A DNA stretch of 64,000 nucleotides, taken from the NCBI RefSeq assembly GCF_009765875.1, contig NZ_LMUP01000004.1, positions 586,056-650,055 on the forward strand. Reading direction: 5' to 3'. This stretch comes from Pedobacter sp. L105. Lineage in GTDB: Bacteria; Bacteroidota; Bacteroidia; Sphingobacteriales; Sphingobacteriaceae. Under the pieces are notes generated by a model, which saw only the letters and a list, made by a program, of their open reading frames with translations, did not search any database and was not told where the DNA came from. The position numbers were made by a program, and so were the translations under genes. Below, piece by piece: positions 9,878 through 18,442 of the stretch; within the stretch, counting starts at the first letter, position 1; the number at the start of each line of letters is the position of its first letter.

Positions 9878-11392
9878 TTAAGGGTTTTGCGTAGCTAAAC
9901 TATTGGACAGGATTTCATCTACCGGCAGGTAATAAATAATTTTAGTGCTGGTATAAGGGATAATCATATTGGCATAATTAACAGGTAAAGTACTCAGGTC
10001 AATATCTGTTTCCTTTAATCCCGCTAAATGATATCCCCAATAAGTTCTGTCCATATTTTGCTTATTGCGGTATACATCATAAGTGCGATGTCCTTCAAAA
10101 GCCAGTTCCAGTCTTCTTTCCTGCAAAACGGTATTTAAACCTGTAGAATTATTCGGTACTGCCCCGTTATACAAGAAATTTTCCAGCCCCCTGTTTTTCC
10201 TGATCATATCTACATCGGCCAGTGCTGCACCAGTCTGACCAAGCTTGGCTTCGGCCTCTGCCCTGTTCAGGTACATTTCCGACAGGCGGAACATCACCGG
10301 GGAGCTTAGCGTAGGGCTTCCTCCCTGTCCTGAGAATTTAGTAATGTAATAGATATCGATACCATTCTTCTGTTGGATGGTGCCAGTAGAATCTTTTAAA
10401 GGAACAATATAAGAGGTACGAACATCTTCGGGGTGCTGCGCATAAAGTGTACGCAAGGGTACAGAAGCATATTCTTCTCCCCATCCTGAGTTGCCATTAG
10501 AGTACAGTTGCGAAGCGATAGAACCAAACTTTCCGTAATCATCCAACGTAGTAAAGGCGATACAGAAAATAGTTTCCGGATTGGATGCAGCATTGGCAAA
10601 AAGCGTTGGAAAAGCAGTTGCAGAAGATTCTGTGAATTTCCCGGAGCTGATCACTTTGGTAGCCCAGCTGATTGCATTGTCATTATCTTCCTGGTACAAG
10701 GCTACTCTTGACAATAACGCCCATGCAGCTTCTTTAGTGGCATAGTTTACACCGCGCGACTGGTTCATTAACGTTGCTGCTTTAGTAGCATCTGCCGTTA
10801 CAGACTCATAGACCTCTTTTACAGTAGCCCTTGCTTTTTGAGGATTATCTGTTGATGAGGTCCTCAATATTACCCCCGGAGCTGAGGGATCAACAGTATA
10901 AGGTTTTGCAAATAAACGCGCCAGGTTAAAATGGCAGAATGCACGCAGGAAATAACATTCACCTATCAGCTGTTGTGTAGCTACACTTGGATTAGCCTGT
11001 TTCTCTCCCAGTTCAATTACAGTATTACAGTCATTGATGATCTTATAGGAGATAAACCAGAAATAACGTGCATTGGTTTGTGCTGGGGAATGCTCCAGTG
11101 AAAAACTTAAAAATAAAGGATCTGTAGTTACCTGTGCACATACAATATCGTCGCCTGCAAAATCAGACATCTGGTAATATTGTCGCAGGTACATGTTGTT
11201 ATCATCACTGGTTCCGTTAAAGGCCACATGGTCTTTAAACAAGGAATAGGCGCCATTTACGGCATTGAGTAAACCATCTGAAGTGCTGGTTAAAGAGGCA
11301 GTAGTTACCGAATCGGTAGGATTTGAGTCTAATTTACAGCCGGCAAGCGACAATGCAAATAAACCCGATATGAGGAGTAGTTTGTGTTTCAT
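9878..11392 (-). CDS. susD: SusD/RagB-family glycan-binding lipoprotein
   Basis: This is an outer-membrane lipoprotein with signal peptide and lipobox LAGC (Cys19). It has the SusD/RagB TPR scaffold: GECYFLRAFCHFNLARLFA at about 145-163, SEMYLNRAEAEAKLGQTGAAL near 375, and the C-terminal LQERRLELAFEGHRTYDVYR. At 504 residues it is of normal length. It pairs with the SusC transporter encoded 10 bp upstream, acting as the lid that presents glycan to the barrel. The symbol is a family name only. Confidence 0.95.
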   Translation of the reverse strand: MKHKLLLISGLFALSLAGCKLDSNPTDSVTTASLTSTSDGLLNAVNGAYSLFKDHVAFNGTSDDNNMYLRQYYQMSDFAGDDIVCAQVTTDPLFLSFSLEHSPAQTNARYFWFISYKIINDCNTVIELGEKQANPSVATQQLIGECYFLRAFCHFNLARLFAKPYTVDPSAPGVILRTSSTDNPQKARATVKEVYESVTADATKAATLMNQSRGVNYATKEAAWALLSRVALYQEDNDNAISWATKVISSGKFTESSATAFPTLFANAASNPETIFCIAFTTLDDYGKFGSIASQLYSNGNSGWGEEYASVPLRTLYAQHPEDVRTSYIVPLKDSTGTIQQKNGIDIYYITKFSGQGGSPTLSSPVMFRLSEMYLNRAEAEAKLGQTGAALADVDMIRKNRGLENFLYNGAVPNNSTGLNTVLQERRLELAFEGHRTYDVYRNKQNMDRTYWGYHLAGLKETDIDLSTLPVNYANMIIPYTSTKIIYYLPVDEILSNSLATQNP

Positions 11393-11402
11393 GATCTCAG
11401 TC

Positions 11403-14399
11403 TTAAAATCTTACGTTAATAGACAAAATATACTGGCGGTTATTGGGATACTTAAAATCCGACACACCGGGTGTGGCATAAGTTCCGGGAGTGATGGTTG
11501 TTTGCGGATCCTGGCCAACAAAACTGGTAAAGGTGTGTACGTTATCAACACCTAAAGCCAAACTCACATCATCCATTCTCCATTTTTTAACCACCGCTTT
11601 TGGCAATGAATAACCAAAGCTGATATTACGGATATTCAGGTAGCTGCCATTTTTGATATACCTTGAAGAAGCATCAGTAGAATTGGCTGCATTCTGAGGG
11701 CTTGGCTCTGTAGCAATATCACCTGGTTTGGTCCAGTACACAGTACCTTTTGGTGCTACGATCTGGTTTTGGTAGGGCTCATGACCATCATTCATCACAA
11801 AAGTAAGGTCATTGCTGTATACTTTATTTCCGTAGATATAATAAGCATTCACGCGCAGGGAGAAGTTCTTGTATTTAAACTCGTTGTTAAAACCGCCCTG
11901 GAATTTCGGCAATGCAGATCCAACTTCCTGGGCCGTTGCGTCGGCATAATTTGAAGTTGCTGTGCGGGTTACCTTTCCGTTAGCACCTGTGGTGACTACC
12001 TCCCACTGAGGGGCGCCTGTCTGTGAATTAACACCCAACCATTTTGGCAGGTAAAATTCATACAGGTTTCCACCATTGCGGTAGATCTGGGAAACACTCC
12101 ATGAACCTGTTTTGATAATAGGGCTTGGAAAATCTTCAAGTTTATTGCTATTAAAGTTGATATTAAAATCAGTGCTCCACTGGAAATTTGTGGTTTTGAT
12201 GTTCGTAGTATTTAACCCGATCTCCAGACCATTGTTCACTACATGTCCTGTATTCTCCCAACGCGTTTCAAACCCTACAGATAAAGGCTGAGAAACTTGC
12301 AGCAATAGGTTTTTGGTCACATTATGGTAAGCATCAACAGTTAAAGTTACCCGTTTAAATAAGCCTATATCAAAACCGGCATTGGTCTGGTATTTACTTT
12401 CCCAGGTTAAATTGGGACTAGCCAGCTGTGATGGTGTTGCCGCTACCACAGAATTGTACTGACTTGATAATGAATACAGGCCTAAATATCTTCCTGCACC
12501 AATATCCTGACTTCCGGTTACACCATAACTTAAGCGCAGTTTTAAATTATCGATGATCCTGCTGTCTTTTAAGAAATCCTCTTTACTGATCAGCCATGCA
12601 CCAGATACTGAAGGGAACTTCGCAAAGCGGTTGCCCGGAGGAAATGCAGACGATCCATCGATCCTGAAAGAGCCTGTCAGGAAGTAACGGCTTTTGTAGC
12701 TATAGTTTACCTGCGACAGGTAAGAGATCAGTTTTGCATCTTCATAGTATCCGTTTACAGCCTGCGTATTGGAAACCACATTCAGGACATCCAGTCCTTC
12801 AGGTAAACCTTTACCGGCAGCTCCGGTATATTGCGACCTGTTGCCCTGGAAAGCCATACCGGCTAAACCACTGATGGCATGATCACCCAGCTGGAAATTG
12901 AACTTGAATAGATCATTGGATACCCCCCCATAGTTTAAGATACTCTGGTTATTCAAATAACCTGTGCCATGATAAGTACCTGCTGCAAGAGGACTATAAA
13001 AAGTGGAGTTATCCGAGTAATTCGCCGATAAACGGTTGGAGGTATTAAATGATAACCATGGGGTGATTGGTAAGTCTAAACCCAAATCATAGTTTACATC
13101 GAAGTTTTTATAGGGATGATCTGAATTTTGGATAGTATTGATTGGATTTACGCTATCCCTCGACCACCATTTAAAGGTTGAATTGCCATCAACATATAAT
13201 GGGGTTTTGTTAGCACCATAAGGATTATCCCAGGGTAAGTTCAGGTAAGCATAATAAATATCATTGTAATCATAAGAGTGCCCCATGGTACCGCTTATAT
13301 TGATATTATTGGTCATGGTGATCTTATCCGTAAAATGATAAGTTGAATTGGCCCTCAGGTTAATACGTTTGTAATCTGTATTCAGGAACGTTCCTTTTTC
13401 ATCATAATAAGTAGCACCGAAATAATAATCGTTTTTTTCGGTTCTGCCGGAAGCAGAAAAATAATAATTCTGTACGGGTTCAGGTTTAAACATGGTGGTT
13501 AACCAGTTGGTATTGGTATTCAGAATAGACGCAGGACGCTCATTATGAAATTTAAGGATATCAACTACGTAAGAGTTATCATCCGCTCCCGGCACATAAT
13601 CGCGGTAAAGGCCTTTCTGATATTCATACAGCTGACTGGTGTTCATCATGGTCATCTCGCCAAAATCAGGGGCTCTTACACCACCATTAGATTTAAACTC
13701 GAAATGTGTTTTATTGTCCTTCGCTTTTTTTGTGGTGACAATAATTACCCCCGCATTTGCCTGCGAACCGTAGATAGCGGTGGCACCTGCATCTTTCAAT
13801 ACGGTAATGCTTTCCACATCGTTGGGATCATAATTCCCGCCAATCACACCATCAACCACAAACAACGGGCTTTGAGAAGCATTCACAGAAGAAATTCCCC
13901 TTAGCCTGATCTCCGAAGCAGCACCCGGTACGCCAGATGAATTAACTACTTGCAAACCTGCAACTTTACCCTGGAGCATTGCCCCTACGTCGTTGCTGGT
14001 CACATCTTTTAATTTCTCTGCAGACACTACCGTAATTGCGCTGGTCAGGTCGCTTTTCTTTTGATTGGTGTATCCTGTAACTACTACTTCCCCGAGCTGC
14101 TGGTTATCTTCCACCAAACTAATGCTAAGGTTTGCAGTTGTCTGATCTACCGGGATCTCCCTGGTTCGATATCCAATGGAGCGGATCTCTAAAGTTAAGG
14201 CCCCTTTTGGAATGCTTATCGAAAATAAACCATCAGGGCCCGAAGCAGCCTGTTTTGTTGTACCCTTAACAGATACAATAACACCAGGAAGCGGTCCTCC
14301 ATCTACTGATGAAACCACTTTACCCTTCAACACCCTGTCCTGGGCATAAAGGCTATAACAGCTGGCGAAAAAGAAAAAAATGAGTAAAAGTTTTTTCAT
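11403..14399 (-). CDS. susC: SusC/RagA-family TonB-linked outer-membrane transporter
   Basis: This is the TonB-dependent glycan importer that forms the barrel partner of SusD. A signal peptide (MKKLLLIFFFFASCYSLYAQ) is followed by a carboxypeptidase-regulatory-like domain (about 22-100: GKVVSSVDGGPLPGVIVSVKG) and the TonB-box-like QLGEVVVTGY. The plug has the SusC signature DVGAMLQGKVAGLQV...RLRGISSVNASQSPLFVVDG, and the barrel ends in the typical C-terminal phenylalanine (ILSINVRF). It is the first gene of the PUL operon. A 700-bp gap with two candidate LacI-type operators and a TATATTTG box lies upstream, so expression is probably controlled there. Confidence 0.97.
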   Translation of the reverse strand: MKKLLLIFFFFASCYSLYAQDRVLKGKVVSSVDGGPLPGVIVSVKGTTKQAASGPDGLFSISIPKGALTLEIRSIGYRTREIPVDQTTANLSISLVEDNQQLGEVVVTGYTNQKKSDLTSAITVVSAEKLKDVTSNDVGAMLQGKVAGLQVVNSSGVPGAASEIRLRGISSVNASQSPLFVVDGVIGGNYDPNDVESITVLKDAGATAIYGSQANAGVIIVTTKKAKDNKTHFEFKSNGGVRAPDFGEMTMMNTSQLYEYQKGLYRDYVPGADDNSYVVDILKFHNERPASILNTNTNWLTTMFKPEPVQNYYFSASGRTEKNDYYFGATYYDEKGTFLNTDYKRINLRANSTYHFTDKITMTNNINISGTMGHSYDYNDIYYAYLNLPWDNPYGANKTPLYVDGNSTFKWWSRDSVNPINTIQNSDHPYKNFDVNYDLGLDLPITPWLSFNTSNRLSANYSDNSTFYSPLAAGTYHGTGYLNNQSILNYGGVSNDLFKFNFQLGDHAISGLAGMAFQGNRSQYTGAAGKGLPEGLDVLNVVSNTQAVNGYYEDAKLISYLSQVNYSYKSRYFLTGSFRIDGSSAFPPGNRFAKFPSVSGAWLISKEDFLKDSRIIDNLKLRLSYGVTGSQDIGAGRYLGLYSLSSQYNSVVAATPSQLASPNLTWESKYQTNAGFDIGLFKRVTLTVDAYHNVTKNLLLQVSQPLSVGFETRWENTGHVVNNGLEIGLNTTNIKTTNFQWSTDFNINFNSNKLEDFPSPIIKTGSWSVSQIYRNGGNLYEFYLPKWLGVNSQTGAPQWEVVTTGANGKVTRTATSNYADATAQEVGSALPKFQGGFNNEFKYKNFSLRVNAYYIYGNKVYSNDLTFVMNDGHEPYQNQIVAPKGTVYWTKPGDIATEPSPQNAANSTDASSRYIKNGSYLNIRNISFGYSLPKAVVKKWRMDDVSLALGVDNVHTFTSFVGQDPQTTITPGTYATPGVSDFKYPNNRQYILSINVRF

Positions 14400-14681
14400 A
14401 CGGATTTTTAGTTTTAAAGAATATATGAAAGCTCACATTAGCTTGCTCATTGCTTTTGTAAACAGGTTTAGGTTTCTTATATATTGGTTTTAGAGAGTGC
14501 TAACTGATATATTTTATGCTGAATTGGATTTATACTGTAATACGTAGTCATATTTACCCAAGATCAACAGACCTTATCTCAAACTCTGTAAGAATAAAAA
14601 GTCATACAGATCGGCTCAATCAAAATTTAATATGCATTAATCGAAAAAGACAAAGCATAAAGTACAGGTAGAGCAGTAAAT

Positions 14682-14689
14682 CAAATATA
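14682..14689 (-). promoter_or_regulatory. Candidate -7 box (TATATTTG) for the PUL operon
   Basis: On the minus strand the bases read TATATTTG, matching the Bacteroidota -7 consensus TAnnTTTG. Transcription would begin near 14675, giving a leader of about 275 nt before susC. The palindrome at 14704-14715 lies where a -33 element would be, so a protein bound there would compete with or contact RNA polymerase. Confidence 0.4.
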
Positions 14690-14703
14690 TAAATTTATTT
14701 TGC

Positions 14704-14715
14704 GTGTGCGCACAC
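14704..14715. promoter_or_regulatory. Candidate LacI-family operator, site 1
   Basis: GTGTGCGCACAC is a perfect 12-bp palindrome with the central CG step typical of LacI-family operators. It overlaps the expected -33 region of the susC promoter and lies downstream of a lacI-type gene. It shares the pattern GTGTnCGnACAC and the following ATA with site 2. Confidence 0.55.
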
Positions 14716-14969
14716 ATATCGAGATATTTCTACACATTTGATCAATTATTATAAAAACCATTTTTAAAAGCCGTTTTTATTAAGATAAATCAATTTAAAT
14801 CACGAAAATGTTTATAAATTTTGAATAAACGTGCGAATAACAAGTTCTTTCAAAGGATGAAGGGAGAAATGGAAGAGAAAATATTCGATTTAGTAAAAGA
14901 TGGCTTCATTTATTAGCTAAAAGGATTTTTCAAATGAATAAACAAAGGAATAAAGCAAACATACACGAT

Positions 14970-14981
14970 GTGTACGAACAC
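14970..14981. promoter_or_regulatory. Candidate LacI-family operator, site 2
   Basis: GTGTACGAACAC matches site 1 at every position of GTGTnCGnACAC, and is followed by ATA as site 1 is. The centres of the two sites are 266 bp apart, compatible with looping or with control of two transcripts. Confidence 0.5.
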
Positions 14982-15100
14982 ATATTTTAATTAAAGGCAC
15001 AACCGAAAATATGGAAGGCAAGAAAAATTAAGATAAAAAAAGCACCATACCGGACTGGTACAACCCTGATCAAAACATAAAAGCGAAGCAGAGAAATGGA

Positions 15101-16225
15101 TTAGATGTCAATAAAAACCTGATCCTTTTCGTCTAAAAAGTAATTTAAGTTTTCCTGAGTGACGATATCCAAAGGCAGGTATTTAATCATTGGGACTTCT
15201 TTTTTAAAAACCAGGTAGTCTGATAAAAGGTTAATTCCCCAATAACCCTGTCCTTTTGGGTTTTGATTGATCAGAAAGCTGATTGCGCCGTTGCTTAAAT
15301 AATGCAGGTTTGGCGGGATCAGGTCATAACCAATCAATTTGATATGGCTAATATGTTTTTGCTCCAGGTATTTGGCAATATCATAAGCCTGAGAGGTAGT
15401 TACAAAAATCTGTTTCAGATCGATCGTATGTTCAATAACATGATCCAGTTTTTTAATAAATTCAGATTGGCTTGATCTTTTTAATTCTACCCTTAAAATT
15501 TTGTACTGGTGATCCAGGTTATGCTGGGTAAAGTAATTCCTGAAGCCCAGCTCTTTTCTAACCAAATGCTGCGCATTGCTGATTTTCTCATCAATATGAG
15601 CAATCAAAATTGAGCAAGGTAATGGCTGTCCATGGTGCACCAGCTTGGCTGCCAGCAAACCACTTTGGTAAGAATCCTGTCCGATATAACTTAAAGGGTC
15701 GAACTCGGCTATCTGCGTATTAAACAATACAAAGGGTATTTTAGCCGCACTCCATTTCTTAAAAAACGGTAATGTCTCTTTATAGTAGATAGGTGATAAT
15801 AAAATGCCGTCAGGATTTTTTTGTGTAAGTTCCTCTGCTTTCTTTTTATAAGCTGCCGCATCGTGGGGATCAAAGACAAATTGTTCCACTACTACCCCAT
15901 ATTGTTTTAGATCCTGTTCTGCTTTTTCTATGCCCGATTTAGGTGCCAGCCAGTAGGCATCATAATGGTGATCCGGAAATAAAGCCGCGAAATGATATTG
16001 CTTTTTGGAACCCAGCATCCTTGCCATCAGATTTGGTTCATAATTCAAATCTTTAATGATCTTTAGTACCCGTTCTTTCACATCTTCTGCCACCCGTCCG
16101 CGGTTATGTATTACCCGATCTACTGTTCCGGCAGAAACCTGTGCTTTTAGTGCTATATCTTTTATACGTATAACTTTGTTCTTTTCATTTCCAAATGGAG
16201 ATTTCTTCATATCAGGGTTAAGCAT
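15101..16225 (-). CDS. LacI-family transcriptional regulator
   Basis: This is a sugar-responsive DNA-binding regulator. The N-terminal helix-turn-helix reads IRIKDIALKAQVSAGTVDRV (about 19-38) followed by the hinge helix region NYEPNLMARML. Here VSAGTVDRVIHNRG replaces the more usual VSxxTVSRVLN. A periplasmic-binding-protein-like sensor domain follows (HFAALFPDHHYDAYW ... DGILLSPIYY ... YIGQDSYQSGLLAAKLV). Total length 374 is normal. It is transcribed towards susC and probably controls the PUL through the two GTGTnCGnACAC sites. A second ATG at codon 6 is an alternative start. Whether it represses or activates cannot be read from sequence. Confidence 0.9.
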   Translation of the reverse strand: MLNPDMKKSPFGNEKNKVIRIKDIALKAQVSAGTVDRVIHNRGRVAEDVKERVLKIIKDLNYEPNLMARMLGSKKQYHFAALFPDHHYDAYWLAPKSGIEKAEQDLKQYGVVVEQFVFDPHDAAAYKKKAEELTQKNPDGILLSPIYYKETLPFFKKWSAAKIPFVLFNTQIAEFDPLSYIGQDSYQSGLLAAKLVHHGQPLPCSILIAHIDEKISNAQHLVRKELGFRNYFTQHNLDHQYKILRVELKRSSQSEFIKKLDHVIEHTIDLKQIFVTTSQAYDIAKYLEQKHISHIKLIGYDLIPPNLHYLSNGAISFLINQNPKGQGYWGINLLSDYLVFKKEVPMIKYLPLDIVTQENLNYFLDEKDQVFIDI

Positions 16226-16439
16226 TACAGCACAAAAGCTAAATTAGTAAACATTCTCAATTTATTAATTTGTATGGCGAAGTAAGATAAAAAAGATGGC
16301 TAATTTCTTATCCTTCTTAGAATGATATCAACCAGCTATAAATATAGACCAGCCTGAAACGACGTTTAGGTTAAAAGTGTCTTATTTTAGCAACCAGGAA
16401 AAGAAGATGCCTGAGCTTATCAATTAATAATCAATAAAA

Positions 16440-17225
16440 ATGACGTTTAACTTCCATACCCTTCCTCCTATTGACTTAGAAAAATTATTGGATATAGCCA
16501 AAGAAGCTGGCAAAGCCATCCTTACAGTATACCATGCACCGCAGGAAGAAATGCTGCTGACCCAAAAGGCAGACCAGTCGCCGCTTACACTCGCCGACAG
16601 ACTTGCCCATGAATTGATCTTTGAGGCATTGACACGATTGACCCCTCACATCCCAATAATTTCTGAAGAGGGCAAAGACATTCCTTATGCAGTTAGAAAA
16701 GACTGGGAATATTATTGGTGCGTAGATCCATTAGATGGTACCAAAGAGTTTATTAAACACAATGGCGAATTTACCGTGAACATCGCGCTAATCCATCAGC
16801 ACACCCCAGTGCTCGGCATCATCTATGTTCCTGTTTCGGGAGACCTCTATTATGGAGGTTCTGCTATCGGAAGCTGGAAAGAATCTGCCAATGGCGATAA
16901 AAAACAAATACACGCAGATACCACTGCCGAAAAATGGATTGCTGCCGGCAGCAGATCGCATGCCTCAGCAGAAGATACCGCTTTACTTTTAAAATATCCT
17001 GTAGTAGAAACGATCACCGCAGGAAGTTCGCTTAAATTTTGCCTGATTGCCGAAGGTAAAGCGCATATTTATTCGCGGCATGGGCCAACTATGGAATGGG
17101 ATACTGCTGCCGGAGAAGCCATTGCTACCTCTAGCGGAGCTATCATGACCACACCTGAAGGAGCACCTTTCCCCTATAATAAACCTTCTTTACTCAACAG
17201 CGGATTTTTATGTAAAGTCAGATAA
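16440..17225 (+). CDS. cysQ: 3'(2'),5'-bisphosphate nucleotidase CysQ
   Basis: This is a magnesium-dependent phosphatase of the inositol monophosphatase superfamily that hydrolyses PAP, a by-product of sulfate assimilation and sulfotransfer. The metal-site motifs are present: ISEEGKD at 74-80, WCVDPLDGTKEF at 93-104, and the C-terminal PTMEWDTAAGEA near 215-226. Length 261 matches CysQ. It is divergent from the lacI-type gene. A degenerate -7-like TATTTTAG lies at 16383-16390. No sulfate-assimilation genes are nearby, so the role is assigned from the family. Confidence 0.9.
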   Translation: MTFNFHTLPPIDLEKLLDIAKEAGKAILTVYHAPQEEMLLTQKADQSPLTLADRLAHELIFEALTRLTPHIPIISEEGKDIPYAVRKDWEYYWCVDPLDGTKEFIKHNGEFTVNIALIHQHTPVLGIIYVPVSGDLYYGGSAIGSWKESANGDKKQIHADTTAEKWIAAGSRSHASAEDTALLLKYPVVETITAGSSLKFCLIAEGKAHIYSRHGPTMEWDTAAGEAIATSSGAIMTTPEGAPFPYNKPSLLNSGFLCKVR

Positions 17226-17269
17226 ATATCAGATTTCACTATAAGATTGCGGAGTTGAAATTTACCAGA

Positions 17270-17277
17270 TATATTTG
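17270..17277 (+). promoter_or_regulatory. Promoter -7 box of the marR-GNAT gene
   Basis: TATATTTG followed by CG matches TAnnTTTG. A TTG at 17247-17249 lies 20 bp upstream, the expected -33 position. Transcription should begin near 17283, about 18 nt before the ATG at 17301. Confidence 0.6.
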
Positions 17278-17300
17278 CGTAACTAATTACATAATCGACA

Positions 17301-18254
17301 ATGGATTTCTTTGATCAGGTAGGAAAAATAGCTATCGGCAGTCGCCTGCGGATGCTAACAGAAAAAATTACGGAAGACGCAGCTAACATTTATCAATTCT
17401 ACGGCATCGGCCTCCAGCCAAAATGGTTTCCTGTATTTTATGTGTTATCGCAGGGAGAGGAAAAAACCATTACTGCCATTGCCAAAGAAATCGGGCATTC
17501 TCATCCTTCGGTAAGTAAGATCATCAGCGAAATGTCTAAACATGGCTTTGTTAAAGAAAAAAAAGACAAAACAGACGGCAGAAGGAATATGGTTAGTCTT
17601 TCCAAAAAAGGAAATGAGGTTACAGTAAAAATTCAGGACCAGTATATTGACCTGGGCAGTGCCATGGATCAGATCGCCGAACAAACCACCAACAACCTAT
17701 GGGAAGCTATTAAAGAATGGGAGTTTGTTTTAGAGCAAAAATCCCTGCTGCTCAGGGTTAAAGAACAGCGCAAAAAAAGGGAAAGTGAAAATGTGAATAC
17801 CGTAGCCTATCAGCCTAAATACCAGGACGCTTTTAAAGCCCTCAATGAGGAATGGATCTCTGCTTATTTTAAGATGGAAGAAACGGATTATAAAGCGCTG
17901 GACAATCCTGAAGGGTATATTCTTAAAAATGGCGGTTATATCCTGGTGGCGCTGTACCATAATGAACCTGTAGGTGTATGCGCCCTGGTAAAGATGAATG
18001 ATCCCGACTATGATTTTGAACTGGCAAAAATGGCGGTTTCGCCAAAAGCGCAGGGTAAGAATATCGGCTGGTTGTTAGGGCAGGCAATTATTCAGCAGGC
18101 AAAACAAGCAGGCGCAACTAAATTGTACCTGGAAAGCAATACCATTTTAAAACCTGCAATTAACTTATACCATAAATTAGGTTTCAAGAAAATAGCAGGG
18201 CGTGCCACACCTTATGAGCGCTGTAACATTCAAATGGAATTAGAGATCCTTTAG
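17301..18254 (+). CDS. MarR-type regulator fused to a GNAT acetyltransferase
   Basis: This is a two-domain protein. Residues 1-145 form a MarR winged helix (ITAIAKEIGHSHPSVSKIISEMSKHGFV, then wing residues DKTDGRRNMVSLSKKG). Residues from about 165 form a GNAT domain, with the acetyl-CoA loop region LAKMAVSPKAQGKNIGWLLGQAII and the C-terminal LYHKLGFKKI. Such bifunctional regulators recur in Bacteroidota; their acetylation target is generally unknown. It has its own promoter at 17270. It converges on the outer-membrane barrel gene, with a 16-bp-stem hairpin between them. Confidence 0.88.
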   Translation: MDFFDQVGKIAIGSRLRMLTEKITEDAANIYQFYGIGLQPKWFPVFYVLSQGEEKTITAIAKEIGHSHPSVSKIISEMSKHGFVKEKKDKTDGRRNMVSLSKKGNEVTVKIQDQYIDLGSAMDQIAEQTTNNLWEAIKEWEFVLEQKSLLLRVKEQRKKRESENVNTVAYQPKYQDAFKALNEEWISAYFKMEETDYKALDNPEGYILKNGGYILVALYHNEPVGVCALVKMNDPDYDFELAKMAVSPKAQGKNIGWLLGQAIIQQAKQAGATKLYLESNTILKPAINLYHKLGFKKIAGRATPYERCNIQMELEIL

Positions 18255-18282
18255 CTTTTGCCACCAAAATTTTCCAGCCTTC

Positions 18283-18323
18283 AGTAACCAGATCAGCATG
18301 AAATACCTGCTGATCTGGTTACT
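18283..18323. terminator. Hairpin with a 16-bp perfect stem between convergent genes
   Basis: Positions 18283-18298 are perfectly complementary to 18308-18323, around a 9-nt loop. There is no clean T-run on either side. It lies between two convergent genes and so may stop both transcripts. The right arm is part of a duplicated piece of the neighbouring coding sequence (see the repeat entry), so the hairpin seems to have arisen from that duplication. Confidence 0.5.
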
Positions 18324-18442
18324 TCTGCTTTCTGAAATGGTATTGTCAGAAATCAAAATTTTCTGGTCTCCAGCTAAAGCTCAGTATAAAATACCTGCTG
18401 ATCTGATTGCTTCTGCTTTCTGAAATGGTGTTGTCGGAAATC
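18299..18442. repeat. Diverged 88-bp-offset tandem duplication of a barrel-gene 3' end
   Basis: Bases 18299-18354 repeat 18387-18442 with an 88-bp offset. The right copy is coding (it encodes ISDNTISESRSNQISRYF of the barrel protein). The left copy lies mostly after the stop codon but would encode the same residues in another frame. The differences I can see between copies fall at third codon positions. The stop codon of the gene itself lies in the left copy. Confidence 0.75.

Larger units (their letters stand above)
14400..15100. other. 700-bp regulatory gap between susC and the lacI-type gene
   Basis: This is AT-rich non-coding DNA with no ORF of note. It holds a candidate minus-strand promoter at 14682-14689 and two matching palindromes at 14704-14715 and 14970-14981, listed separately. 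The first ~280 bp next to susC would be its leader; I see no riboswitch-like structure in it. Confidence 0.7.
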
